Source: JBOHSA01 sp050732995
Lineage (GTDB): Bacteria; Gemmatimonadota; Gemmatimonadetes; Gemmatimonadales; GWC2-71-9
Assembly: GCA_050732995.1 (NCBI GenBank)
Contig: JBOHSA010000072.1
Coordinates: 1 to 6,103, forward strand
Length of the DNA stretch: 6,103 nucleotides
Direction: 5' to 3'
Each line of letters starts with the position of its first letter. Position 1 is the stretch's first letter. This document shows positions 1 to 5,322 of the stretch, in pieces. The translations under genes were made by a program, and so were the position numbers. Below the pieces are notes generated by a model. It was not told where the DNA came from, ran no database searches, and worked only from the letters and a program-made list of their open reading frames with translations.

Positions 1-920
1 CCCCCCCCCCCCCGCCCCACCCCCTCATCCCCCGCCGGCACCCCGCCGCCCGCGGCTTCCGCCGACGCCGGCGCCTGGGTCTCGTCGGTTTTGAGCCGCG
101 CGGCAATCGCCTCCGGCTTCGGCCGCCGCTTGCGCCGGGCCGGTTTCTTCTTGCGCTCCCCGTCCACCTCAGCCTCGACCCCGGTCTCGGTGGAGTACGT
201 CACCGCCTCGCCCTCTTCGGCCGCTTCGCGCAACGGCATCTGGTGCCGTGCCGCGGAGATCACGTCCGCGACGGCCGCCGTGATGAGCGAGACCGCCCGG
301 ATCGCGTCGTCGTTGCCCGGGATCGGCACGGAAATCAGATCGGGATCCGCGTTGGTGTCCACGATGGCAACCACGGGAATCTCGAGCTTGTTGGCCTCCG
401 CCACCGCGATGCGCTCTTTCTTGGCGTCCACTACGAACAGCGCCCCGGGCAAGCGGGCCATGTTCTTGATGCCGGACAGGTTTTTCTCGAGCTTTTCCCG
501 CTCCCGGCCAAACAGCAGCTGTTCCTTCTTGGTGTAATTCTCGAAGTCGCCCTCGGCCGCCCCCTGCTCCAGGTCCTTCAGCCGCTTGATCTGTTTCTTG
601 ATGGTCTGGAAGTTCGTGAGCGTGCCTCCCAGCCAGCGTTCCGTCACGTAGAACGCGCCGCAGCGCTGGGCCTCGGCCTGCAGAATCAGCTTCAGCTGCT
701 TCTTGGTGCAGACGAACAGGACGCCCTCGCCCTTCAGGACGACGGCGCGCAGGAGCTCCTGCGCCACTTCGAGCTGCCGCAGGGTCTTTTGGAGATCGAT
801 GATGTAGATGCCGCTGCGCTCGGCGAAGATGAACCGCCGCATCTTCGGATTCCAGCGCCGCGTCTGATGCCCGAAATGGACACCGGCTTCCAGCAGGTCC
901 TGCAACTGAGGCTGCGCCAT
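1..920 (-). CDS. rpsB: 30S ribosomal protein S2, 3'-partial
   Basis: S2 of the small ribosomal subunit, which binds late in 30S assembly and supports S1 docking near the mRNA exit side. The frame opens with ATG at 920 (MAQPQLQDLLEAGVHFGHQT) and stays open to the window edge, giving 306 codons without a stop. Family landmarks are HFGHQTRRWNPKM (residues 15-27), FVCTKKQ (69-75), TERWLGGTLTNF (93-104) and VDTNADPDLISVPIPGNDDA (187-206). The usual S2 fold ends near residue 230. What follows is a low-complexity tail: an acidic stretch, a basic patch KKKPARRKRRPKPE (257-270), an Ala-rich stretch, then a Gly-rich end coded by a 13-G run at the window edge, so the true stop is outside. A purine-rich AAAGGGAG lies just before the ATG. 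A start at 924 would lie in another frame and give no S2 sequence. The identity is certain; the tail length is unknown. Confidence 0.97.
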   Translation of the reverse strand, partial: MAQPQLQDLLEAGVHFGHQTRRWNPKMRRFIFAERSGIYIIDLQKTLRQLEVAQELLRAVVLKGEGVLFVCTKKQLKLILQAEAQRCGAFYVTERWLGGTLTNFQTIKKQIKRLKDLEQGAAEGDFENYTKKEQLLFGREREKLEKNLSGIKNMARLPGALFVVDAKKERIAVAEANKLEIPVVAIVDTNADPDLISVPIPGNDDAIRAVSLITAAVADVISAARHQMPLREAAEEGEAVTYSTETGVEAEVDGERKKKPARRKRRPKPEAIAARLKTDETQAPASAEAAGGGVPAGDEGVGRGGG

Positions 921-960
921 GCACTCCCTTTCGTGGGTTTTGCCGCCGCCGCTCTCACCT

Positions 961-991
961 CTCATCCTACCCCGTGGGGACCCAGGATGAG
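961..991 (-). other. Stem-loop in the rpsB leader
   Basis: Perfect 8-bp inverted repeat: CTCATCCT at 961-968 and AGGATGAG at 984-991. The 15 bases between them contain CCCC and GGGG on either side of a 2-base centre, which could add a short inner helix. It ends about 40 bases before the S2 start codon and no U-run follows, so a role in translation or attenuation control fits better than termination. The structure is visible; the function is inferred. Confidence 0.5.
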
Positions 992-1024
992 ATCAAGCGG
1001 CGTGTGAGATAATTGCCTGCCTAC

Positions 1025-1045
1025 GTGGGGAGTGGGGTGTGGGAA
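1025..1045 (-). repeat. Three imperfect 7-bp tandem units (nnCCCAC)
   Basis: Read on the minus strand, three consecutive heptamers are TTCCCAC (1045-1039), ACCCCAC (1038-1032) and TCCCCAC (1031-1025), sharing a CCCAC end. The complementary plus strand is G-rich with three closely spaced G-runs. It overlaps one arm of the neighbouring stem-loop. Short heptamer arrays are known in intergenic DNA of some bacteria (for example cyanobacterial STRR sequences), but three degenerate copies could also be chance in such GC-rich DNA. Confidence 0.4.
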
Positions 1046-1061
1046 GTGTGACCCACCACCC
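1035..1061 (-). other. GC-rich stem-loop just after rpsI
   Basis: On the minus strand GGGTGGTGGG (1061-1052) can pair with CCCACACCC (1043-1035) across an 8-base loop, with one bulged G, giving about nine mostly G-C pairs. It begins 17 bases after the S9 stop. The downstream sequence is C-rich rather than U-rich, so it is not a classical Rho-independent terminator. It could stabilise the rplM-rpsI transcript 3' end or act as a weak pause site. The pairing is seen; the role is inferred. Confidence 0.35.
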
Positions 1062-1077
1062 ACGGCCCGGCCAGACC

Positions 1078-1482
1078 CTACCGTTTCGAGAACTGGAACC
1101 GCTTGCGCGCCCCGGCGCGACCCGGCTTCTTGCGCTCGACCACGCGCGGGTCCCGCGTCAACAGCCCCTGCTCGCGCAACTTCTTGCGGTGCCGCTCGTC
1201 GGCGAGGCACAGCGCTCGCGCGATCGCCATGCGCAGCGCCCCCGCCTGGCCCGTCTGCCCGCCCCCGGCGCAGATGGCCCGCACATCGAACGCGCCCAGG
1301 GTGTCGGTGGCCGTGAACGGCTGCTGGATGTGCGACACCAACGAGGGACGAGGGAAATAATCGCCCAGGGTCCGACCATTGATGTTCCACTTTCCCGAGC
1401 CGGGCGTGAGATACACCCGCGCGACGCCGACTTTGCGGCGCCCGATCGCGTGCCACCGGAGCTCCGGCGCGGCGACGGTCAT
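1078..1482 (-). CDS. rpsI: 30S ribosomal protein S9
   Basis: S9 (uS9) of the small subunit, 134 residues, whose C-terminal tail reaches the P-site tRNA. The start is ATG at 1482; a longer in-frame reading from 1608 would run inside rplM and adds an Ala/Arg-rich stretch with no S9 character, so it is rejected. Landmarks are AIGRRKVGVARVYLTPGSGK (residues 12-31), INGRTLGDYFPR (34-45), the glycine-rich GGGQTGQAGALRMAIARAL (73-91), and the basic tail from RKKPGRAGARKRFQFSKR (117-134), ending in the conserved SKR. Length is normal for the family. It overlaps the L13 stop by one base (TGATG) and has a strong GGAGG site, so the pair is translationally coupled as in the widespread rplM-rpsI operon. 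No oddities are visible. Confidence 0.98.
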   Translation of the reverse strand: MTVAAPELRWHAIGRRKVGVARVYLTPGSGKWNINGRTLGDYFPRPSLVSHIQQPFTATDTLGAFDVRAICAGGGQTGQAGALRMAIARALCLADERHRKKLREQGLLTRDPRVVERKKPGRAGARKRFQFSKR

Positions 1483-1922
1483 CAGGCCTCCACCGCCGCG
1501 AGCGGCTGCGGCTGCTGCGCCGCGTGCGGGTGGGTCGGTCCGGCGTACACCTTGAGCATCTGCTTGACCTTTTGCCGCGAGAGGGTCGTCTTGGGCAGCA
1601 TGCCCCACACCGCGCGCTCGATGACCCGCTCGGGATGCTTCGCCAAGAGGTGCTTGACCGGCGTGAAGCGCTCGTGCCCCATGTAGCCCGTGTGCCGGAA
1701 CTGGCGCTTCTGCTCGAGCTTCCGGCCGGTGAGCTTCACTTGCGCGGCGTTGACCACGATGACGCAGTCGCCGCCGTTGACGTGCGGCGTGAAGGTCGGC
1801 TTGTGTTTGCCGCGCAGGAGCTGGGCGACGCGGCTAGCGAGGCGGCCGAGCGGCTGCCCGGCGGCATCGACCACGAACCAGCGGTGCTCGACGTCCTGCG
1901 GCTTGAGCGAAAACGTCTTCAT
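1482..1922 (-). CDS. rplM: 50S ribosomal protein L13
   Basis: L13 (uL13), an early-assembly protein of the large subunit; 146 residues, close to the usual 142 or so. Landmarks are WFVVDAAGQPLGRLASRVA (15-33), LLRGKHKPTFTPHVNGGDCV (35-54), the segment VNAAQVKLTGRKLEQK (57-72), YMGHERF region (80-86) and ERVIERAVWGMLPKTTLSR (98-116), the most conserved part of the family. The start ATG at 1922 has GGGAAG just upstream and gives the standard N-terminus beginning MKTFSLKPQD. It overlaps rpsI by one base. A candidate promoter lies immediately upstream, so the ribosomal block can probably be transcribed separately from the carboxylase genes. The short Ala/Gln/Pro-rich C-terminus (133-146) is variable in the family and not remarkable. 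Confidence 0.98.
   Translation of the reverse strand: MKTFSLKPQDVEHRWFVVDAAGQPLGRLASRVAQLLRGKHKPTFTPHVNGGDCVIVVNAAQVKLTGRKLEQKRQFRHTGYMGHERFTPVKHLLAKHPERVIERAVWGMLPKTTLSRQKVKQMLKVYAGPTHPHAAQQPQPLAAVEA
1487..1491 (-). promoter_or_regulatory. Ribosome-binding site of rpsI
   Basis: GGAGG lies four bases before the ATG at 1482, inside the last codons of rplM. It is a full Shine-Dalgarno core and is the main reason for choosing the short S9 start over the upstream in-frame ATG at 1608. Confidence 0.75.
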
Positions 1923-1935
1923 GGCTTCCCGGATT

Positions 1936-1977
1936 TTGACAGACGCGGAACTTACCCGGGCCGTAAGGCCCTGTCAA
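1936..1977. repeat. Nested inverted repeats over the rplM promoter
   Basis: Outer arms TTGACAG (1936-1942) and CTGTCAA (1971-1977) are a perfect 7-bp inverted repeat. Inside it CTTAC (1951-1955) and GTAAG (1963-1967) form a second repeat, and on the minus strand GGGCC-TTAC-GGCCC (1971-1958) is a third, mutually exclusive, hairpin option. The set covers the -35, spacer, -10 and probable start site. It could be an operator or a weak transcript-end hairpin of the upstream unit; no U-run supports the latter. Confidence 0.35.
1949..1977 (-). promoter_or_regulatory. Candidate sigma70-type promoter of rplM-rpsI
   Basis: On the minus strand a perfect -35 hexamer TTGACA (1977-1972) is followed by a 17-base spacer and TAAGTT (1954-1949), which matches the -10 consensus at the three most conserved positions (T1, A2, T6). 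Transcription would begin near 1942, leaving a leader of about 20 bases before the L13 ATG. The -35 overlaps the TGA stop of the biotin-carrier gene, so the promoter is fitted into the minimal 51-bp spacer. A single perfect -35 at ideal spacing in very GC-rich DNA is good but not decisive evidence. Confidence 0.5.
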
Positions 1978-2528
1978 CCAGAGGGTTCCGCCTCTTTGGG
2001 TCGCTCGAAACTCACCAGCGGCGACCCTCGCTCGACCGCCTGTCCCACCACCACGTGCACCTGCTCGACGACGCCCGCGGTCGGGGCGCGGAGCTCGTTT
2101 TCCATCTTCATCGCCTCGACCACCACGAGCCCGGTGCCGGCCTCGACCCGCTGTCCCGCCGAGACCTCCACGCGGATCACGAGGCCGGGCATGGGCGCCG
2201 TCACGATCCCCCCCCCAGTCGGGCCCGCGCGGCCTCCGGTGAGCGCCTGAATCCGGCGCGTGCGCTCGTCCACGACGGCGACCTCGAGCCGCTCGCCCAG
2301 CGCGCCGAGCACCCACCGTCCCGGGCCGTCGACCGGCTCGGCGGCCACCGTCCACGACTCGCCCCCCCCGCCCCTCCCGCCCCCCCCCGCCGCCAGCAGT
2401 AGATGGTGCAGTGGCGTCCCCGGCACGGCCGCGAGGTGCGCTTCCAGGACTTCGCCGTCCACGGTCACGCGGCTGCCTTCGACGGTCACCTCGAACGTCT
2501 TTGCGCCGACCCGCACCGCGTATTTCAC
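1974..2528 (-). CDS. Biotin carboxyl carrier protein with BT-like N-terminal part
   Basis: Carries the biotin that shuttles CO2 from biotin carboxylase to an acyl-CoA carboxyltransferase in the cytoplasm. The C-terminal half is a standard biotinyl domain: APMPGLVIRVEVSAGQRVEA (111-130), EAMKMEN with the biotinylated Lys at 141, then APTAGVVEQVHVVVGQAVE (148-166). The N-terminal half (1-96) is not the AccB type; MKYAVRVGAKTFEV, VPGTPLHHLLL and LGERLEVAVVDERTRR resemble the barrel segment joining the carboxylase and biotinyl domains in PccA/MccA-type alpha subunits. The GTG start overlaps the methyltransferase stop by 4 bp (GTGA) and has GGAAG upstream. A Gly patch GGGGRGGGGES (48-58) interrupts the N-terminal part, and a 9-G run (2208-2216) codes another just before the biotinyl domain. 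184 residues. The function is sure; whether the substrate is acetyl- or propionyl-CoA is not visible. Confidence 0.92.
   Translation of the reverse strand: MKYAVRVGAKTFEVTVEGSRVTVDGEVLEAHLAAVPGTPLHHLLLAAGGGGRGGGGESWTVAAEPVDGPGRWVLGALGERLEVAVVDERTRRIQALTGGRAGPTGGGIVTAPMPGLVIRVEVSAGQRVEAGTGLVVVEAMKMENELRAPTAGVVEQVHVVVGQAVERGSPLVSFERPKEAEPSG
2362..2388 (-). repeat. Coding-strand G-tract (Gly patch) in the biotin-carrier gene
   Basis: Runs of 9, 3, 4 and 8 Gs on the coding strand, separated by single A or C bases, code for GGGGRGGGG at residues 48-56. The frame remains open and the flanking protein segments on both sides keep family character, so this is an in-frame insertion-like patch. Four G-runs could fold as a G-quadruplex in the mRNA. 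Confidence 0.8.
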
Positions 2529-3808
2529 GCCGCTTCCAAGACGGCCACGGTTTCCACGTGCGCCGTCTGCGGAAACAGGTCGAAGGCGCGCACGGCGGCC
2601 AGCCGGTAATTCACGCTCAGGCGGTGCAGGTCACGGGCCAGCGTCGCCGGGTCGGAGGAGACGTAGGCCACTCGCTCGACGGGCTGCGACGTTAGCCGCA
2701 GGGACACGTCCCAGTGCAGGCCGCCATGCGGCGGGTTCACTACCGCGGCATGCGGCTCGGGCAGGGTGGGAAGCACGTCCTCGGCCCGACCCGCGACGAA
2801 CCGGATCGGCCGACCGGCGTGCCGGCGGCGGCCCCAGTCGATCGCCGTTTCGTCGGCGTCGACGCAGACGACCTGCGCACCCCGGTCGGCGAGCAGCGCG
2901 GCGGTGTCTCCCACCCCGCCGTAGAGGTCCCAGACCGTCAAGCCCGCGACTTCGCCCAGCCCTTCGACAGCCCAGCGGCGCGCCACCAGACCCATCTCGG
3001 GATTCACCTGCTCAAAGCCGGTGGCGGGGTAGGCGGACTTGGCCGACCCTTCCCCCCCCCCCTCCCCCCCCCCCCCGGCCATGACCCGGGCCGCGCCGTC
3101 GGTCGGCTGCCACCAGCACACGACGTTCTCACCCCCGGGCAAGGCAGCGCGCAGCGCTTCCGCGTCCAGCCAGGGCTCCCCGGGCGATTCGGCGATCACG
3201 TGCCGGTGCCCGTCACGATCCAGCCGGAGTGTGAGGCGCGCCAACCGCGCGGGGAAGCACCCGCCCCCGCCCCCGAGGTGCGGCTTGAGCTCGCGCCACA
3301 GCGCCATGAGCCGCGGATCGGCGATGTGGCAATCCAGCAGCGGAAAGACGTCCCCGGGGCGATCGTGCGGATGCAGCCCCACGGTCTTCGTGCCATCCCG
3401 ACCGGTCTGCACCACCAAGCTGATCTTCGCGCGATACCGCCATTCGTCGATCGCCTCGACGATGTCCGGGTCGGGGACGTCGAGCTTGCCGATCCGGCGC
3501 AGCGCGGCTCCCACGATGGCGCGTTTGGCGGCGAGCTGGGCGTCGTAGCCGAGATGCTGGAGCTGGCAACCGCCACAGCGCTCGTTCACGTAGTGGGGGC
3601 ACGGGGGCGCGACCCGCGCTCCGCCCGGCGTCACGAGCTCGCCCGGCTGGGCGCGGGCGAAGTTCTTCTGGAGTTTGACGGAGCCATCGCGCAGGCGCAC
3701 GGCGTCGCCGGGGACGGTACGGGGCACGAAGACGGCCCGCCCGTCGGCGAGCCGGCCGACTCCGTCTCCGCCGGCAGCGATGCTGGTAATGGTCACGACT
3801 TCGGTCAT
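2525..3808 (-). CDS. rlmD: TrmA/RlmD-family RNA methyltransferase, altered catalytic motif
   Basis: A 427-residue member of the m5U RNA methyltransferase family; RlmD makes m5U1939 in 23S rRNA. Domains in order: TRAM (about 1-60); Fe-S region with C70, C78, C81 (CGGCQLQH) and C160 (LDCHI), matching the RlmD [4Fe-4S] ligand pattern; a central insert; and a Rossmann methyltransferase domain with GFEQVNPEM (264-272) and SAM loop WDLYGGVGDTAALLA (293-307). The general-base region FPQTAHVE (412-419) is kept. However, the active-site motif normally YVSCNPATLxRD reads YVSSDPATLARD, so the nucleophilic Cys is Ser385, and the DPPR-like motif reads NPPHGG with Asn358 for Asp. Two Gly patches (179-183 and 245-253) lie in the central part. 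ATG at 3808 overlaps the accC stop (ATGA). Family assignment is firm, but activity and the exact target are uncertain. Confidence 0.88.
   Translation of the reverse strand: MTEVVTITSIAAGGDGVGRLADGRAVFVPRTVPGDAVRLRDGSVKLQKNFARAQPGELVTPGGARVAPPCPHYVNERCGGCQLQHLGYDAQLAAKRAIVGAALRRIGKLDVPDPDIVEAIDEWRYRAKISLVVQTGRDGTKTVGLHPHDRPGDVFPLLDCHIADPRLMALWRELKPHLGGGGGCFPARLARLTLRLDRDGHRHVIAESPGEPWLDAEALRAALPGGENVVCWWQPTDGAARVMAGGGGEGGGEGSAKSAYPATGFEQVNPEMGLVARRWAVEGLGEVAGLTVWDLYGGVGDTAALLADRGAQVVCVDADETAIDWGRRRHAGRPIRFVAGRAEDVLPTLPEPHAAVVNPPHGGLHWDVSLRLTSQPVERVAYVSSDPATLARDLHRLSVNYRLAAVRAFDLFPQTAHVETVAVLEAA
3052..3076 (-). repeat. 13-G plus 11-G tract inside the methyltransferase gene
   Basis: On the coding strand 13 Gs (3076-3064), one A, then 11 Gs (3062-3052). 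It codes for GGGGEGGG (residues 246-253) between MA and EGSAKSAYPATGFEQVN, that is, just before the methyltransferase domain. The frame is open through the tract in this assembly, and a one-base slip would remove the whole catalytic domain. Confidence 0.85.
3260..3274 (-). repeat. Second Gly-coding G-tract in the methyltransferase gene
   Basis: Runs of 5, 5 and 3 Gs on the coding strand, separated by single Cs, code for GGGGG at residues 179-183, followed by CFPARL. It falls in the variable central region between the Fe-S cysteine C160 and the methyltransferase domain, where an insertion would be tolerated. Confidence 0.6.
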
Positions 3809-5322
3809 TCGCGCAGGGCTTCCCGCCGCCCGGCGGCCAACCAGTCGCTCTGCCGGACAAGGACGGACTCCCCGCCCCCCCCCCGCCCCCCCCCGCTCAG
3901 ACGGTGCTCCTCCGCCAGGAGCACGGCGGTGACGGCGATCGCCCGCTCGAGCCCCGGCGGCGGCGCGGCCGAGAGGAGGCGCTCGCCCGTGCGCTCGAGA
4001 TAGGTGATGTCCAGGTTCCCCTTCTGGAAGTCCGGCTCGTCCAACACCCGCAGATGGAAAGCCTGGGAGGTGGGCAGGCCCACGATCACGAGCTCCCGCA
4101 GGGCACGGCGCATGCGTTGCAGGGCGATGGGGCGCGACTCTCCCCAGACCACCAGCTTCGCGATCAGCGGGTCGTAGAACAGGGTGATCTCATTGCCGGT
4201 CTCCACCCCGCCCTCCCAGCGGACGCCCGGTCCGCTCGGCACCCGCAGGTAGCGGAGGACGCCGGTCGCCGGGAGAAAGTCGTTGAACGGGTCTTCGGCG
4301 GTGATGCGGCATTCGATGGCGTGGCCGCGCGGGTGCAGCGTCCCGGCGTGCACGCGCATCGGGCGGCCGGCGGCGATCTCGAGCTGCTCCCGTACCAGGT
4401 CCACTCCGTAGACCAGCTCCGTCACGGGATGCTCGACCTGGATCCGCGTGTTCATTTCGAGGAAGTAGAACTCCCCGCCGGGGGCGAGCAGGAATTCGAT
4501 CGTGCCCGCGCTGCGGTAGCCGACCGCGGTGGCGGCCGCGGTGGCGGCTTCGCTCAGGCGCCGCCGCAGCGCCGGCGTCACGGCCGTCGAGGGCGCCTCC
4601 TCGATGAGCTTCTGGTGCCGCCGTTGGATGCTGCACTCCCGCTCGCCCAGCGCCACGACCCGGCCGTGCGCGTCCGCGAGCACCTGGATCTCGATGTGGC
4701 GTGGCCGATGGACGTACTTCTCGATGTAGACGGCGCCGTCGCCGAACGCTTTCGCGGCTTCGCTCCCGGCGGCCTCGAGCGCCGCGGCGAGCTCCGTCTC
4801 CCGGCTCACGACCCGCATGCCCTTCCCGCCGCCGCCGGCGGCGGCCTTGAGCAGGATCGGGAACCCGAGGCGCCCCGCTTCCCGCCGGGCCTCGACCGGA
4901 TCCCGGACCGGCTGGGTCGTGCCCGGAACGATGGGGACGCCCGCGGCCTGCATGCGTCGGCGCGCTTCGGGCTTGTCGCCCATCGCGCGGATCGCGGCGG
5001 CCGGCGGCCCGACGAACACGAGACCCTCCTCCGTCACGGCGTCGGCAAAGACCGCCCGCTCCGAGAGAAACCCGTAGCCGGGGTGGACGGCGTCGCAGCC
5101 CGTCGCCTCCGCAGCCGCGATGAGTTTCGGGATGTTGAGGTACGACTCGGCCGCGGGCGCGGCACCGAGCGCGACGGCGGCGTCGGCCGCCCGCACGTGG
5201 GGCGACAGTCGGTCGACGTCGGAATACACCGCCACCGCTTTGACACCCTCTTCGTGGCAGGCCCTGATGATGCGGAGGGCGATCTCACCACGATTGGCCA
5301 CGAGGACGCGGCTCAGCGACAC
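3805..5322 (-). CDS. accC: Biotin carboxylase subunit of acetyl/propionyl-CoA carboxylase
   Basis: ATP-dependent carboxylation of biotin, first half-reaction of acyl-CoA carboxylases. Landmarks: VLVANRGEIALRIIRACHEE (6-25), DAVHPGYGFLSE (77-88), ATP-binding Lys in MGDKPEAR (114-121), LLKAAAGGGGKGMR (157-170), HIEIQVLAD (209-217), GERECSIQRRHQKLIEEAPS (226-245), metal and catalytic residues Glu276, Glu289 and Arg293 in FLEMNTRIQVEHPVTE (287-302), and Arg339 in IECRI. The core ends near 450. A tail of about 55 residues follows, resembling the start of the linker domain of PccA-type alpha subunits (AIAVTAVLLAEEHR, then SDWLAAGRREALRE) and interrupted by GGGRGGGGES (477-486). GTG at 5322 gives the exact N-terminus and overlaps the upstream gene by 10 bp; GAGGT precedes it. 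It works with the carrier protein encoded two genes downstream. Confidence 0.95.
   Translation of the reverse strand: MSLSRVLVANRGEIALRIIRACHEEGVKAVAVYSDVDRLSPHVRAADAAVALGAAPAAESYLNIPKLIAAAEATGCDAVHPGYGFLSERAVFADAVTEEGLVFVGPPAAAIRAMGDKPEARRRMQAAGVPIVPGTTQPVRDPVEARREAGRLGFPILLKAAAGGGGKGMRVVSRETELAAALEAAGSEAAKAFGDGAVYIEKYVHRPRHIEIQVLADAHGRVVALGERECSIQRRHQKLIEEAPSTAVTPALRRRLSEAATAAATAVGYRSAGTIEFLLAPGGEFYFLEMNTRIQVEHPVTELVYGVDLVREQLEIAAGRPMRVHAGTLHPRGHAIECRITAEDPFNDFLPATGVLRYLRVPSGPGVRWEGGVETGNEITLFYDPLIAKLVVWGESRPIALQRMRRALRELVIVGLPTSQAFHLRVLDEPDFQKGNLDITYLERTGERLLSAAPPPGLERAIAVTAVLLAEEHRLSGGGRGGGGESVLVRQSDWLAAGRREALRE
3870..3894 (-). repeat. G-tract (Gly patch) near the 3' end of accC
   Basis: Runs of 9, 10 and 4 Gs on the coding strand, split by single Cs, code for GGGRGGGG inside the C-terminal tail. 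A slip here would alter only the last 20-30 residues and uncouple the ATGA junction with the methyltransferase gene. The patch peptide GGGRGGGGES is identical to one in the biotin-carrier protein although its codons differ. Confidence 0.8.

Larger units (their letters stand above)
921..1077 (-). promoter_or_regulatory. rpsI-rpsB spacer, probable rpsB leader region
   Basis: This 157-bp gap between the S9 stop and the S2 start holds no credible gene. Two possible RNA stem-loops (1035-1061 and 961-991), a heptamer repeat (1025-1045) and the S2 ribosome-binding site are inside it. Neither hairpin is followed by a U-run on the minus strand, so a standard intrinsic terminator is not visible and read-through from rpsI is likely. 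An AT-richer patch around 1008-1014 has AATTAT, a weak -10 resemblance, but no matching -35, so I do not call a promoter. Leader regions of rpsB are known sites of S2 autoregulation in some bacteria; applying that here is inference. Confidence 0.4.

Noticed and set aside
169..924. Minus-strand 251-codon frame starting at 924
   Set aside because: Shadow frame over rpsB; low complexity and not S2. The true S2 frame starts at 920 and runs off the edge.
1000..1020. AATTAT as a -10 element for rpsB
   Set aside because: Only four of six matches and no -35-like hexamer at 16-18 bases upstream.
1078..1608. Longer S9 reading from an ATG at 1608
   Set aside because: The extra 42 residues overlap rplM in another frame and lack S9 character; the GGAGG site supports ATG at 1482.
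1936..1941. Plus-strand TTGACA as a divergent promoter
   Set aside because: It is the other arm of the inverted repeat, no -10 lies at suitable spacing, and no supported plus-strand gene follows.
2208..2216. 9-G run in the biotin-carrier gene as a broken frame
   Set aside because: The frame reads through to an intact biotinyl domain (TGGGIVTAPMPG), so no frameshift is present in this assembly.
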